Below, piece by piece: positions 32,876 through 44,312 of a stretch of DNA of 64,000 nt. Below the pieces are notes generated by a model. That model saw nothing but the letters and a program-made list of their open reading frames with translations. It had not been told where the DNA came from and searched no databases. The translations under genes were made by a program, and so were the position numbers. Within the stretch, counting starts at the first letter, position 1; every line of letters begins with the position of its first letter. Source of the stretch: Ananas comosus. Its lineage: Eukaryota > Streptophyta > Magnoliopsida > Poales > Bromeliaceae. The stretch lies in contig NC_033641.1 in assembly GCF_001540865.1 (NCBI RefSeq), positions 10,581,291 through 10,645,290 on the forward strand, in the 5' to 3' direction.

Positions 32876-33239
32876 TGAAAAAAATAAAAAATTTTCTAAT
32901 CATAATCGAAACCGATTAGATTCAGACTCAAACAATTTTGATACGTCTCATGTTGATCAGAAAATTTTGAGGCTAATAATTATAATTTAAAATCCACAAT
33001 AGGCCCATTCATAAATGTGAATTAATGGGCCTCATGAAAGCCCTTTAAAATTTTAGGCCTATACAATAATTCGGGCCTCATCTCAGCCCAATGAATATTT
33101 GTGCCCAACAAGTTTCATCAAAATGGGCCCAATTTCAGCCCAATTCATGGGATCACGGTCCACATTTTCACTCACGTTTGAAAATTCAATTTTGAATATC
33201 ATATTCAAATTCGATTTTAAATTTTTAAACCTCCAGAAA

Positions 33240-33940
33240 ATATCTGTTATCCTAACAACCCTATTCGAAATTCAATTTCGAACTTCGAACCAATTCCCAA
33301 AATATCCTTCAACCATCCAACAACCGATTCAAAATTCGATTTCGAATTTCGAATCTCCAACCAATTCCCAAAATATCTTTCAACCATCCAACAACCCATT
33401 CAAAATTTGATTTCAAATTTTGAATTCTCAACAAATTTCCAAAATATCCTTTAACCATCCAACAACCGTTCAAAATTTGATTTCGGATTTCGAATCCCCA
33501 ACCAATTCTCAAAATATCCTTCAACCATCCAATAACCGATTCAAAATTCGATTTCGAATTTCGAATCCCCAACCAATTCCCAAAATATCCTTCAACCATC
33601 CAATGACCCATTCAAAATTCAATTTCGAATTTCGAATTCCCAACCAATCCCAAAATATCTTTCAACCAACTACAACAACCTATTCAAAATTTGATTTTGA
33701 ATTTCGAATCCCTAATCGACTCCCCAAAATATCCTTCAACCATCCAACAACCTATTCAAAATTCGATTTCAAATTTCGAATTCCCAACCAATTTCCAAAA
33801 TATCCTTCAACCATCCAACAAACCATTCAAAATTCGATTTCGAATTTTGAATTTTCAACCAATCCCAAATATCTTTCAACCAACCATAACAACCTATTTA
33901 AAATTCAATTTCGAATTTTGAATCCCTCAAAATATCTCTC
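33240..33940. repeat. Near-palindromic AT-rich tandem array (unit 2)
   Basis: Same family as 29460-29930, with about ten units of CCAACCATCCAACAACC, then AAAATTCGATTTCGAATTTC and CCCAAAATATCC. Confidence 0.85.
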
Positions 33941-34367
33941 ACCACCCCTCCCATTATAAATACAAGAATCGAGATCAATACGGGGGATGATACACGATAC
34001 AATTTTACGGAGAAGAAAAAAAAAAAGATCATTGAGCCGCCGAAAGGATGAGAGATCACTGGAGCCGCTAAAAGGAGAAGAGATCGCCGAGCCGCGAAAA
34101 GGAGGAGAGATCACTCGAGCCGCTGAAAGGAGAAGAGATCGTCGAGCAGCGAAAAGAATGAGAGATCATTGAGCCGCTTCATCCAATCTATCAACAGATA
34201 GTTAAAAAAAAAAAATGAGAGAAAGAAAGAAGATAAAACAATAATAAAACACACAAAAAAAAAATTCTCTTGTTCCCCCCTCCTCTTTTTTTTTTTTTTT
34301 TTGGTCCTGCTACCGTAGTCATACATACCGTCTAAATAACTTCGATAGGAGAGTGGAGGGGAGCCAA

Positions 34368-34951
34368 TGGCTTCCCGTTTTTTCGAACCTCTCAATACCC
34401 CATTCGAAGTTGTTGAGGATGGAATAGGTCATCTACATTGCCGCGACCAACCCAACATCGATGGCTTGATAGTTTCGAAAGAAGGGGGGAGAAGAATCTG
34501 ATCCCCGTTTCTTCGAACCCTTCAACATTTCTTCGAAAATGTCAAATCAAATTCGATGGCCGAACAGATCCACGCCACCGTCATCAACTTTACCTATGAC
34601 ATCTACAGCATTGCCAGTTTGATACTTTCGAAAGAAGAGGAAAGGGGAATCTTTGATTCTCTGTTTCTTCGGACACTTCAACATTTCTTCGAAAATATCA
34701 AATCAAATCCGACGGCGAAACAAATCCGCACTACCGTCATCAACTTCATCGACATCATCTACAACACCGACGGTTTGATACTTACGAAAGAAGAGGGGAG
34801 GAAAATCTTTGATTCCCCGTTTCTTCGAACCCTTAAACATTTCTTTGAAAATGTCAAATCAAATTCGATGGCCGAACAGATCCACGCCACCTTCGTCAAC
34901 TTCGTCGACGTCATCTGCAGCATCGCAAGAAGAGCGGAGAGGAATCTTTGA
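34368..34951 (+). pseudogene. Frameshifted second copy of the 52-residue-repeat orphan ORF
   Basis: It starts with the same MASRF reading, but the T-run at 34379-34383 is one base shorter than in the copy at 30382, which shifts the frame after four codons. The correct frame is open again from about 34556 and shows two full repeats (GIFDSLFLRTLQHFFEN, KSNPTAKQIRTTVINF and so on), ending at 34951. Repeat-level similarity to unit 1 is high, so duplication came before the frameshift. It could be read only by a downstream start. Confidence 0.6.
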
Positions 34952-35009
34952 TAGATTCCCCGTTTCTTCGGACCTCAAATCAAAATTAAAACGAAAATTT
35001 TTTCGGACC

Positions 35010-35690
35010 CCAAATCCACATAAAAACACAAACCGAATCAAGTTCACATAAGAACCCAAACCAAACCAAGTCCACATACAAACCCAAACCAAACAAAAAC
35101 CCAAATAAAATCCGAACCCAAATCCAAATCAAATCCAAATCCAAATCCAAATCCAAACCAAAACGCAAATAAAATCCTAACCCAAATCCAAACCAAATCA
35201 AATCCAAACCCAAAACCAAATACAGTCCACAAACAAAACCCAAACCCAAAACCCAATTCCACAAATAAATCCAAACCCAAACCAAACCAAAACCCAAATA
35301 AAATTCAAATCCAAATCCAAATCAAATCAAATCCAAATCCAAACCAAATCCAAACCAATTTAAATCAAATCCAAACTCAAACTAAACCCAAACCAAACCA
35401 AAACCCAAATAAAATCCAAACCCAAACCAAACCAAAACCCAAATAAAATCCGAACCTAAATCTAAGCCAAATCAAATCCAAATCCAAATCAAGTCCACAA
35501 ATTCCAAATAAAATCCAAACCCAAACCCAAAACCGAAATCAAATCTCCAAACCAAAACCAAGTTTACAAATTAAACCCAAAATCAAATACAGTCCACAGA
35601 TAAACCCAAAACCAATCCAATCCACAAATAAAATCCCAAACTCAAATCCAATCCAGACCACAAATAGAATCCAAATCCGACTTCCAACTT
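35010..35690. repeat. CCCAAA/CCAAAT low-complexity array (unit 2)
   Basis: Same A/C-biased composition and AAACCCAAACC, AAATCCAAATCC and AGTCCACAAA blocks as 31480-32060. Confidence 0.9.
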
Positions 35691-37060
35691 GAATCCATAC
35701 CCAAATTCATGAACCAAATCCCATAAATCATAAACCAAGTTCATGAAGCTTACCCAAGTTCGTGAACCAAACACCATAAACCATACCCAAATCCCATAAA
35801 CTATGAATCAAGTTCGTGAACCAAACACTACGAACCATACCCAAGTTTATGAACCAGATCCCATATATCATTAACAAAGTTCATGAAACTTACCCATGTT
35901 CGTGAACCAAATACCACGAACCATACCCAAGTCCCATGAACCATACTCAAGTTCATGAACCGAATCTCATGAACCATAAACCACATCTATAAATTATACA
36001 CTAAGTTCATGAATCATAAACCAAGTTCATGAACCATACCTCATGAAACATATTCCATGAACAATACCCAAGTTCATGAACCAAGTCTCATAAACCATAA
36101 ACCAAATCCCATAAACCAAGTTCATGAATCATACCTCATGACCCATGAACCATGAACCATACTTAAGTTCGTGAACCGAGTCTCATGAACCATAAACCAA
36201 ACCTATAAACCATACAACAAGTTCATGAACCATACTTTATGAACTATGAACCATGAACCATGAACCATGAACCAAATTAACCAAGTTCATGAACCATACA
36301 CCATGAACCGTAAACCATACAGCAAGTTTATGAATCATAAACCAAACCTCATGAACCATACACCAAGTTCAAAAACCATGAACCAAATCTATAAACCAAG
36401 TCCATAAACCTCATAAACCATAAATCAAGTTCATGAATCATGAATCATGAACCATGAACCAAGTTCATAAACCTAATCCCATAAACCATACCAAAGCTCA
36501 TGAACTAAATATCATGAACCATACATCAAACCCTATGAGACATAAACCTCATAAACTATACACCATATCACATGAACCATGCCCAAGTTCATGAACCAAA
36601 TTTCATATACCAAACCCAATGAACCATATTCAAGTTCATGAAACAAATTCAATACCCAAATCTCATAAACAATAAACCAAGTTCGTGAACAAAGTGAATC
36701 AAGTTCATGAACCAAGAACCAAATTCATAAACCAAGTCCATAAACCTCATGAACCATAAACCAAGTTCATAAACCTCATCCATAAACCATATCCAAGTTT
36801 ATGAACCAAATCCCATACACCAAACCTCATGAACCATAAACCATAACCAAAGCCCATGGACCAAATCCCATGAACCATATACCAAACCTCATGAATCATA
36901 TACCAAATCCTATGAGCCATGCACCAAACTATATCCAAATCTCATGAACCACATGAACTATATCTTAAACTCATGAACTGAATCATGTTCAATACCCAAA
37001 TCTCATAAACCAATATTCAAATCTTATGAACCAATATCCAAATATCATGCCCAAAGTTCA
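35690..37060. repeat. GTTCATGAAC palindrome array (unit 2)
   Basis: Longer version of 32060-32875 with many AAGTTCATGAACC, CATGAACCATGAACC and AAATCCCATAAACC units. Confidence 0.9.
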
Positions 37061-37076
37061 TTATGAATCTTTTTTT

Positions 37077-38095
37077 TACTCTAGCTCATATACCTAGAGT
37101 AAAAATTAAATAGCGACTACCCTTAATACATATACTTAGAGCTAAGTCAATCGCCTTAGCACATATAACTAAGGCAAAACGATCTCCAAATCGACATAGT
37201 TCTAAATTATATACTTAGAATTCAGTTAAATGATATCAAGTTCATTCGAACTCTAACACATACTTAGAGTTCATCCGACTACACCACATCCCATCCTCTG
37301 AACCATACACCACATCCCATCCTATGAGCCATACACCAAACCATACCCAAATCTCATGGACTATATCCATGAACCAAATCTCATAAGCCAATACTCAAAT
37401 CTCATGAACAATATCGATTACCCCTAATACATAGAGCTAAGTCAATCGCGTTAGCACATATATTAAGGCAAAACATCTCCAAAATCGACAGAGTTCTAAA
37501 CTATATACTTAGAATTCAATCACATGATATTAAGTTCATTCGAACTCTAACACATATACTTAGAGTTCATCCAACTAACCCTAATACATACCCTTAGGGT
37601 CTGGTCAACCTTTTACTCTAGCACATATACCTAGAGTGGAAGTCAAACAAAGCTCAACTAGTCCTAACACATACACTTAGGGCCTAGTCAGCCTTTTGCT
37701 CTAGCACATCTACCTAGAGTGAAATCCATACCCGATCGAGCTCTAATATATATACTTAGAGCTTATGCAAATCAAATCCGACGAAGCCTAACATAATACC
37801 TCAGGACTTAGTCAGATCTTCACTCTAGCACATATAACTAGAGTGAACAATATATTAAACTCGTTTAATCCTGATACATACACACAGGAATTAGCCACGA
37901 TCTCTACTTTCGGGTAATATCAAATCCGACCTACCTCAATACATATACTTGGGGTTTGGTCACTCTAAGACATATACTTAGAGCCAATTAGACTCTAATA
38001 CATAGAGTTTAATATCGATTACGTCTTAACACATATACTTAGGACCTAGTTAATTTCAAATTCAACTGAATCTTAATACATATACTTATGATTCA
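37077..38095. repeat. Array of about 20 short hairpins with a common loop and varying stems
   Basis: Each unit has two complementary arms of 5-9 bases around a 7-9-base loop of the ACATATAC type. Arm pairs include TACTCTAG/CTAGAGTA (37077-37101), GCCTTAG/CTAAGGC, TTCTAA/TTAGAA, GAACTCTAA/TTAGAGTTC, CCCTAA/TTAGGG, AGCTCTAA/TTAGAGCT, CACTCTAG/CTAGAGTG and TCCTG/CAGGA. A few units are imperfect. A block of palindrome-array sequence interrupts at 37271-37410, and 37110-37270 recurs at 37411-37580. Confidence 0.85.
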
Positions 38096-38539
38096 ATAAA
38101 CCAAGATACGATTTATTTAATCCCATCTATAAAGGTTTCTTAATCGAAGGTACCCCAATCTACAGAGAGTAATTAACAATAAATGCTTACATCTATTAGA
38201 AGCCATGGACCCGCAATACCTGATACCCACATACATATAGATACTTATCTGAATCATGAATACTACTCCACACAGCCAAATCCATCGACCGTGCGATGTG
38301 CATCATTCGTGGTGGCAGACAAGTCGTCCCCCTTCCTTGACAGCAGCTCACACCCATTCCGAAAGATAAACTGTCATATATGGTTTGGAATCTAATTCGT
38401 ATCTAATATGAAGATAATATTCTTAACACAATCAATCACAGAATGTGTCATACACGTATGGTGGATGCAGTAGACAGAAGTTGTGCCACCCATCTCATCA
38501 TACTAGCAAAATAAATAGCTGTAGGCATGATATGGTTCA

Positions 38540-38830
38540 ACACATTATAAAGTACATATTCATTAAACTTATTGAAAGTTTGACTTTTAGAAGCCTTTTA
38601 GAAGAGCAAAATGAACTAAACAGATAGCAAATTATAATTAATAACATAGCCAGTAGATATTTTCATCATACTAAATAAAAAATAGATGTTTAAGAGAGCA
38701 AACTAAACTAAATAGCAAGGCATAATTCAGCAATATATATCATATATTTCCATCAAAATAAGTATTAGAGGTTTACGAGAACAAACTAAATTAAACAACA
38801 AGATATGATTCAACACATAGGTTGGCCAAC
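38540..38830. repeat. Degenerate tandem repeat, about 85-bp unit (block 1)
   Basis: Units contain CATCAAACTAA-like, AAATAGATGTTTA and GCAAACTAAACTA blocks, then AATTCAGCAA. Same family as 39930-40370 and 48780-48910. Confidence 0.6.
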
Positions 38831-39929
38831 ATACCATAACATGACTTTCGATGGTCCTCTTTTAGGTTTGTATGGTTGGAAAGATCTGAAGCATGCAAAG
38901 AGAATCAAAACGAGTGACTCTCTTTGTTGGTGTTCGGTTTGAGGGCTTCCGATTTCCATCACAGGAAGCAGAAATCAAATCCTCCGAAATGACACAAAAA
39001 TGTAAAATAAAAAAATTAAAAAAAAAAACCATCCTTTAAATTATGAATTCAAATTTTAATTTCTTATGTTCACATTTAGAATTCGAATAATGGTTTGGCC
39101 TTTTGAATTAAATCTTGATTTGAACTTGAATTCCAATTTCGATCTCAATCATATTGTTTGAATTGAAACTCTGAATTCACATTCAAATTCAAATTTTAAG
39201 TTCATATTTGAGTCTAAATATAGATTCAAATTTTGATTACAAATTATAGTTTCAACTCTTTCAAAAAAGATTTTAAAAAAAAAAAGTCGAAAGGAGTCGT
39301 GATCAAGGGAGATACTAGGGTGTTGTTTGGGTTCTCAAGATCCCTACAATTGATGAGGTCTTGAAAAGAGGGATCTTCGGCCACTCATCTAAGATAGATG
39401 ATTAGTTCTTGGAGAAGATCAAAATCGATGAATTGCTCCTGGCTCTTATTAACAATTTGACAACATTGCTTTTGGAAGGGCAGACACAACACATTCCCTG
39501 TAAGTGGATTCGAATGTCTAACCCAATAGTTTCTATTCAGAAAACCCTTGCAGTCAATCATATCTAAGCCAAGTCGGTCTAGTAATATTCTATTTGGACC
39601 CATTTTTAAAAACTATTAGCCCCATTCGGTCGGCCATGGCTAATCTGAGAAGATCTACTGAAATCCTCACCAAGCATTTTCGAAAAAAGTTAATTTAGCT
39701 AAAATTTAAACGTTCATATTTGAAGTCTAGGGGGCATTCAGTTAATCTTCTCTTTAAAATTTTAGCCCTCTAAGGCTTTAGGATTTGTGAGTTTAGGGCT
39801 TTAGAGCATTGGGAGTTAAAAGTTCAGGGTTTTAAACTGACAGGACAACAAAAAATATTCACAGTTTAGGGTTTTAGAGCATTGGAAGTTAAAGTTTAGG
39901 GTTTTAAACTTACAGGACAACAAAAAATA

Positions 39930-40370
39930 TTCAGGATTACCAGCATATACAATCATCAAACGGACTCAAAAACAAATGTCTAGGATGGTAAACAGAACAA
40001 ACAGCACAGCGAAACAAGGTTCAGCAAAAAACCATCATATATACTCATCAAACTAACTGAGAAATAGATGTCTAGAATGGCAAACTGAATTATCACGACA
40101 GCACAATAATATTCAGTAGGTACCCAGCATGTAAACTCACCAAATAAATGCTAGAATGGCAAATTGAACTAGCAGAAAAGCAGATAACATTCAGCAAAAT
40201 AACTAGCATATGTGCTCATCAAATTCACCTAAAAATAGATGTCTAAAATGGTAAACGAAACTAGCAAGGCAACAAAATAAGATTCAACAAATAACCAGAA
40301 TATATGCTCATCAATCCAACTCAAAGATAGATGCCTAGATTGACAAATTAAACTAGTAGGATAAAGCCTT
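39930..40370. repeat. Degenerate tandem repeat, about 85-bp unit (block 2)
   Basis: About five units of ATATGCTCATCAAACTAACT, AAATAGATGTCTAGAATGG, CAAACTGAACTAGCA and ATTCAGCAAATAACC, each diverged. Confidence 0.75.
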
Positions 40371-41051
40371 AGCTGCACACAGTCAACTAATTAAAAACCT
40401 AATTTGTGCCATCAAGTTCTTTCAAATTGATATACATAAATTTAATATAGCCAGTGCTACCCTCTAAAAGCACCTACTACTAGAAAGGAGAAACTTTCCT
40501 TCATGATGTAAAAAGTAGATTCTGTTCCACATGTTGAAGCCCAGAATTCGGCCACAAACTGTCCCGGGCGCCAGACAATTGATTTAGTTACTAGAGAATA
40601 TCAAGATTCTGTTGCTATACCACATATATAATATTATGCCAAAAGGGTTCATTGGATGTTAAAATATATTGACTATTGCATTACACATGCTATAATACAT
40701 GTGATTGGTGCCATGAGATTAGCGTGGTAGTAGTAGATATTTTCTTTAATGCAACCACACTCCATTCACAACAGCAAATTTGTAAGGCTCACTCTCCAAT
40801 ATCAAAGTCCACACAAGAGTTAAACTCACACATCCTTTAGACAACAAATAATAAGATAACATCATCTTCAGATCATAACAAAGATTAAAAATTTGACTTC
40901 ATAATTAAGAAATACTTGATTTAATCTGTAAGATTATCGAAAAATACCATACCTTTAAGGAACACTCAAAATCTAATATTGACAAAAAATTTTACATAAA
41001 TATTTTATGATACTTAGTAACATAGAGCAAATGCATAAGCTGCGGCATGAA

Positions 41052-41060
41052 ATAATTTTT
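41052..41060. repeat. Left 9-bp target-site duplication of the MULE
   Basis: ATAATTTTT, repeated at 48348-48356 just outside the right terminus. Confidence 0.75.
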
Positions 41061-41179
41061 GGGTTTTTTATCCAACTAATCTCCTCCAACAATTTTTTTC
41101 TAAAAATAGGTCTCTGAAATTTGTATTTACGAAAATAGACTCCAAACTGCCACGTGGGCAGTGAGCTGGCGGGAGGGGT

Positions 41180-41412
41180 TAAAAGCGGTGAACCATTTAC
41201 CGCTTTCATGTGAAAGCGGTAAATGGTTCACCGCTTTTAGGAGGATTTAATAACACTATGAAGGCGGTGAACCATTCACCGCCTTCATTGTGTTTTCCTA
41301 CTGGGAAAGCGGGAGCTACTTACCGCCTTCATATGCGGTAAATGGTTTACCGATTTTATATGCGGTGAACAGTTTACTGCATTTAAATGCGGTAAACGGT
41401 TTACCGCATTCA
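41180..41412. repeat. Left GCGGT-ACCGC hairpin cluster of the MULE
   Basis: Successive hairpins with GCGGTGAA or GCGGTAAA and the complement around CCA/TGG loops at about 41188, 41210, 41263, 41333 and 41386. Outer flanks vary with their partners: AAAGCGG/CCGCTTT, GAAGGCGG/CCGCCTTC, AATGCGG/CCGCATT. Confidence 0.85.
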
Positions 41413-41676
41413 AGCGAAACACCCTCCCCCCCACAGCAACTATGCAAAATTCCCACACAATACAAAAAAGCAATGTTTTCAAGCATTTCAATTACAGAAA
41501 TAAATACATAAAATCATCTACACCAACTTCAACCACACTTTAAACATACAAAATGAGCTATACCAATATCAACACATTTTAATATGAATAAATTTAGATA
41601 ATACTATAAAAATTCAATGTAGAAAGATCTGAAATACATTTGATATATATAAGAATCTCAAAAATAATAAAAAACA

Positions 41677-44214
41677 TCAAGTCCCCTCCATCCCCCTCCT
41701 ATGCTCTCGCCCTCGTCCCCTGCCACGTCCACGTCCGCGTCCACGACTGCGTCCTCGACTCCGTCCTCGAATATGTATGTCATGCTCCATCTCAGGCTGC
41801 ACGGGCTCAATGACATGCATCTGATCAATATGCTCGATGGCGATGCCCTCGACAATCGGCTCCATCCTTTGCTCAACAGCTGATGGTAGTATCCCTTCCT
41901 GCGTCTCAATATGACCCTGTCGTCGTCGCCTACGTCGATATACAATATCATCGCGACGAACCTGCAATGTAGATGGACCGTCAGAAAGATGGATAGACGT
42001 GAATGAAATATCAAAATATAATACCTCTGACGTAGATGGAATATCAAATGGAGGGATGGATGCCGGCGGAATATCAAACTGCACTTCCGATGTCGAAGGG
42101 ACATCAGATGGATGAATTGGGGCGGATGTCGATGGAAAATCATATGCAGGCATCGAAGTGGAGGGAATATCACTGAAATCATATGCAGGCGCGGAGGTGG
42201 AGGGAATATCACCGAAATCATATGCAGGTGTGGAGGTGGAGGGAATATCACCGTAAGCACCAAAAGTCGGAGAAGAAACATCCGAATGTCCTGTCACGGG
42301 TAATGTCGGAAGGCTCTCTAACACACTCTCGAGATCTCATCTCACATGTGCTAGAGCATCCATCAATCTAATGGGCTCCGGAAGATCATCCATCAAATGA
42401 CCGATACTGCTAACAGCATGCCGCATAGCATACACCTGTATAAACATACATTATTATATATAATGAATATCGTTATATTAAAATAAACTATAAAATAAAA
42501 GTAATCTTACCAATCGTCGCTCGACATTCCCACGCGGCAGAAAAGTAAGTGGAGGCCGCTGTACAGGACGAGAAATCCACCTCCGTGTGATCCCTCAATA
42601 CCACTGCATGTACACAGAGGTAGCTCGTATCGGATCTGGATCAACGAACGGACTCTGCTCCGCAATATGCTCCAGACGATCTGCCCAACGCTGAATATAT
42701 GGAGCATGAAACGCTGTCTAGTCCTCGCCTGATCTACCCTGCGAGGTGATCCTCTGTATAGCTTCTACGGCCTCCGGTATATGCTGCAGCAATCCAAACT
42801 GACGCAGAATTCTATCAGGCAAATGTAGCTCAACAATATAAAAACATATCAAACTAGTTCTCGAACGCCAAATTGCAGAGCCCTCAAGACAAAATGCAGG
42901 AAGACCGACCAAAACATCCTCCATATAGGGCGTCCATGTAACCTGTACAAGTGTATTAAAAAAATTGAATGTAAAATTTTAGAATGTATATGCATGTATT
43001 TAATTTATGAAATCTATACGTACTTGTGATTCTCTCTGCTGATCGAGCTCATCGCGATAAAACTCAATGTCAGTCGCCCTGACATTTTCACGAAATCGCA
43101 ATCCCATGTTCCACCTGCAGAAGTGATTAATAGTATATTAAATTAGCGGTATAATGTATCAATACAATATCAATATTTATTATTTTATTATATTATATTT
43201 TAAATACATAGCATACCGACAACCCAATGGACAATCATGGAGATCCGGTGGAGCTCCAACTCGATCGGGACGTCCAATATATATATGGTCCCATGCCCAT
43301 ATCTAAGAACAATAAAAAGTTAACTATAAAATTAGTAAAAAGAAACTAAGTTATAACTTATAAGTTATTAGTAAAAAAAACTAAGTTATAGTGATTTGAC
43401 CTGTAGTAGTGTATCAAAAGCACAACACTCGGCCTTTCCTTTCATAGAGGCATTCCCTAATGCCCGATAGAGATGGGCCAAGGTAGCTGCGCCCCAAGCT
43501 AGGCCTCCGCAGAAGTCAAAATCCTCAAGTAGCGATAGCCACTTGAGGTGAACGCGATATCCAGTGGGGTTAGGAAACAAACTGCATCCAATTTGAAATA
43601 AAATATATGCTCGTGTAGATGCTGCAATCACGGCCGCCGGAGCATCCAAAGGAATATGCCGGAAATGCTGAAACAACCACTCCAAGCGGATCTGGCCGGC
43701 GACGACATCGTCTGGCTGTATCCCAAGAAGGAGCTCACATGTATGCAACAAATCAAATGAAACACGTCCTGTAACAGGCTCCCCGGAGACTCGTAGTCCA
43801 GCTATAATGGCCACATCACGTAGCGTAACTGTCATCTCTCCGTGACGTAGGTGGAATGTCTGCGTCTCGCGCCTCCATCGCTCTATCAACGCCCCTAACA
43901 GAGCCTGATCTAGCTGTACTCGTCTAAGGCGGGAGACGTAGTAAAAGCCAGCATGTCGTAAGTGCTCTATCACTCCCGGATGCTCGACTATCCATGTGTT
44001 CAGTTTACGGCCATGCTCCGTAAACTGAACTGGCGCGTACCCCTGTAAAGTTTATTCACTTTTTAGCAAATTCTCCTTTTAAGTATTTAAATTACAAACT
44101 TTTTTATAAATGCATAACTTAACATACCTCTGATCGCACGTAGCTCGACCGATGCCTATCCTGGTCTGATAGAACTGATGGATCAACTGGCCCGGGATCC
44201 TCGTAATCGTCCAT
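41677..44214 (-). pseudogene. Plant mobile domain (PMD, MAIN-like) gene with three nonsense codons
   Basis: Six exons join in phase: 44214-44128, 44042-43401, 43302-43217, 43114-43024, 42942-42511 and 42435-41677. The frame gives MDDYEDPGPVDPSVL, HPGVIEHLRHAGFYYVSRL, LRHGEMTVTLRDVAIIAGLR, LLEDFDFCGGLAWGAATLAH, LLQ|IWAWDHI, which is the PMD fold of MAIN/MAIL1 proteins and of many plant transposons. The tail is repeats of DIPSTSxPAYDF and an RG-rich end. Stops interrupt at 42720-42718 (TAG, where family proteins have Trp), 42597-42595 (TGA) and 42339-42337 (TGA); all fit single C-to-T or G-to-A changes. The splice sites are intact. Known PMD proteins support silencing and meristem function; PMD genes also ride in Mutator-like elements (family knowledge). 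A 63-base stretch near 41965-42030 may be a further intron. Confidence 0.85.
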
Positions 44215-44312
44215 CTGCAAAATAAAGTATATAAATTAGTGACCATTAAATTGAACATTAATAGATGAATCTAGAAATCAAATTATTGTAGGTAGTCAAA
44301 CATAAGTTATCA
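44215..44312. other. 98-bp spacer between transposase stop and PMD start
   Basis: AT-rich. It is the only sequence between the two same-strand MULE genes, so PMD transcription either starts here or reads through from the transposase. Confidence 0.5.

Larger units (their letters stand above)
29186..32894 (+). repeat. Composite tandem unit 1 (about 3.7 kb)
   Basis: The unit starts with TCTAATCATAAT and ATTCATAAATGTAA, then GGGCCTCAT, and the same succession begins again at about 32895. Its order is a near-palindromic AT array, a TATA box, a GAGAGATCACTGAGCCGC repeat leader, an orphan ORF, a GGACCCCAAATC array, a CCCAAA array and a GTTCATGAAC array. It resembles neither a known satellite nor an LTR with TG...CA ends that I can recognise. 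Confidence 0.75.
32895..38095 (+). repeat. Composite tandem unit 2 (about 5.2 kb, extended)
   Basis: Same order of modules as unit 1: AT array 33240-33940, TATA box 33952, leader repeats 34025-34185, broken orphan ORF 34368, CCCAAA array 35010-35690, palindrome array 35690-37060. It is extended by the hairpin array 37077-38095, which unit 1 lacks. Confidence 0.75.
38096..41051. other. Intergenic region left of the MULE
   Basis: No gene is supported. 38180-38400 is more balanced in composition and could be an old exon fragment. 38540-38830 and 39930-40370 hold degenerate tandem repeats of about 85 bases. 39040-39260 is low-complexity GAATTCAAATTT-type sequence. 39385-39603 has a minus-strand open frame without recognisable domain. 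Confidence 0.5.

Noticed and set aside
33099..33959. Open frames across the AT-rich palindromic array
   Set aside because: Repeated PKYPSTIQQPIQNSISNFE-like peptides arise from the tandem DNA repeats in several frames and on both strands, so they are not evidence of a gene.
29186..38095. LTR retrotransposon with two long LTRs
   Set aside because: The two units are directly adjacent with no internal coding region, and no primer-binding site or TG...CA ends were recognised. Kept only as one possible explanation.
37077..38095. CRISPR array
   Set aside because: Plant nuclear context, no fixed repeat with unique spacers, and the variable part is the stem of each hairpin rather than a spacer.
39385..39603. 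Minus-strand open frame of 72 codons
   Set aside because: No domain recognised and short; AT-rich neighbourhood rich in chance frames.
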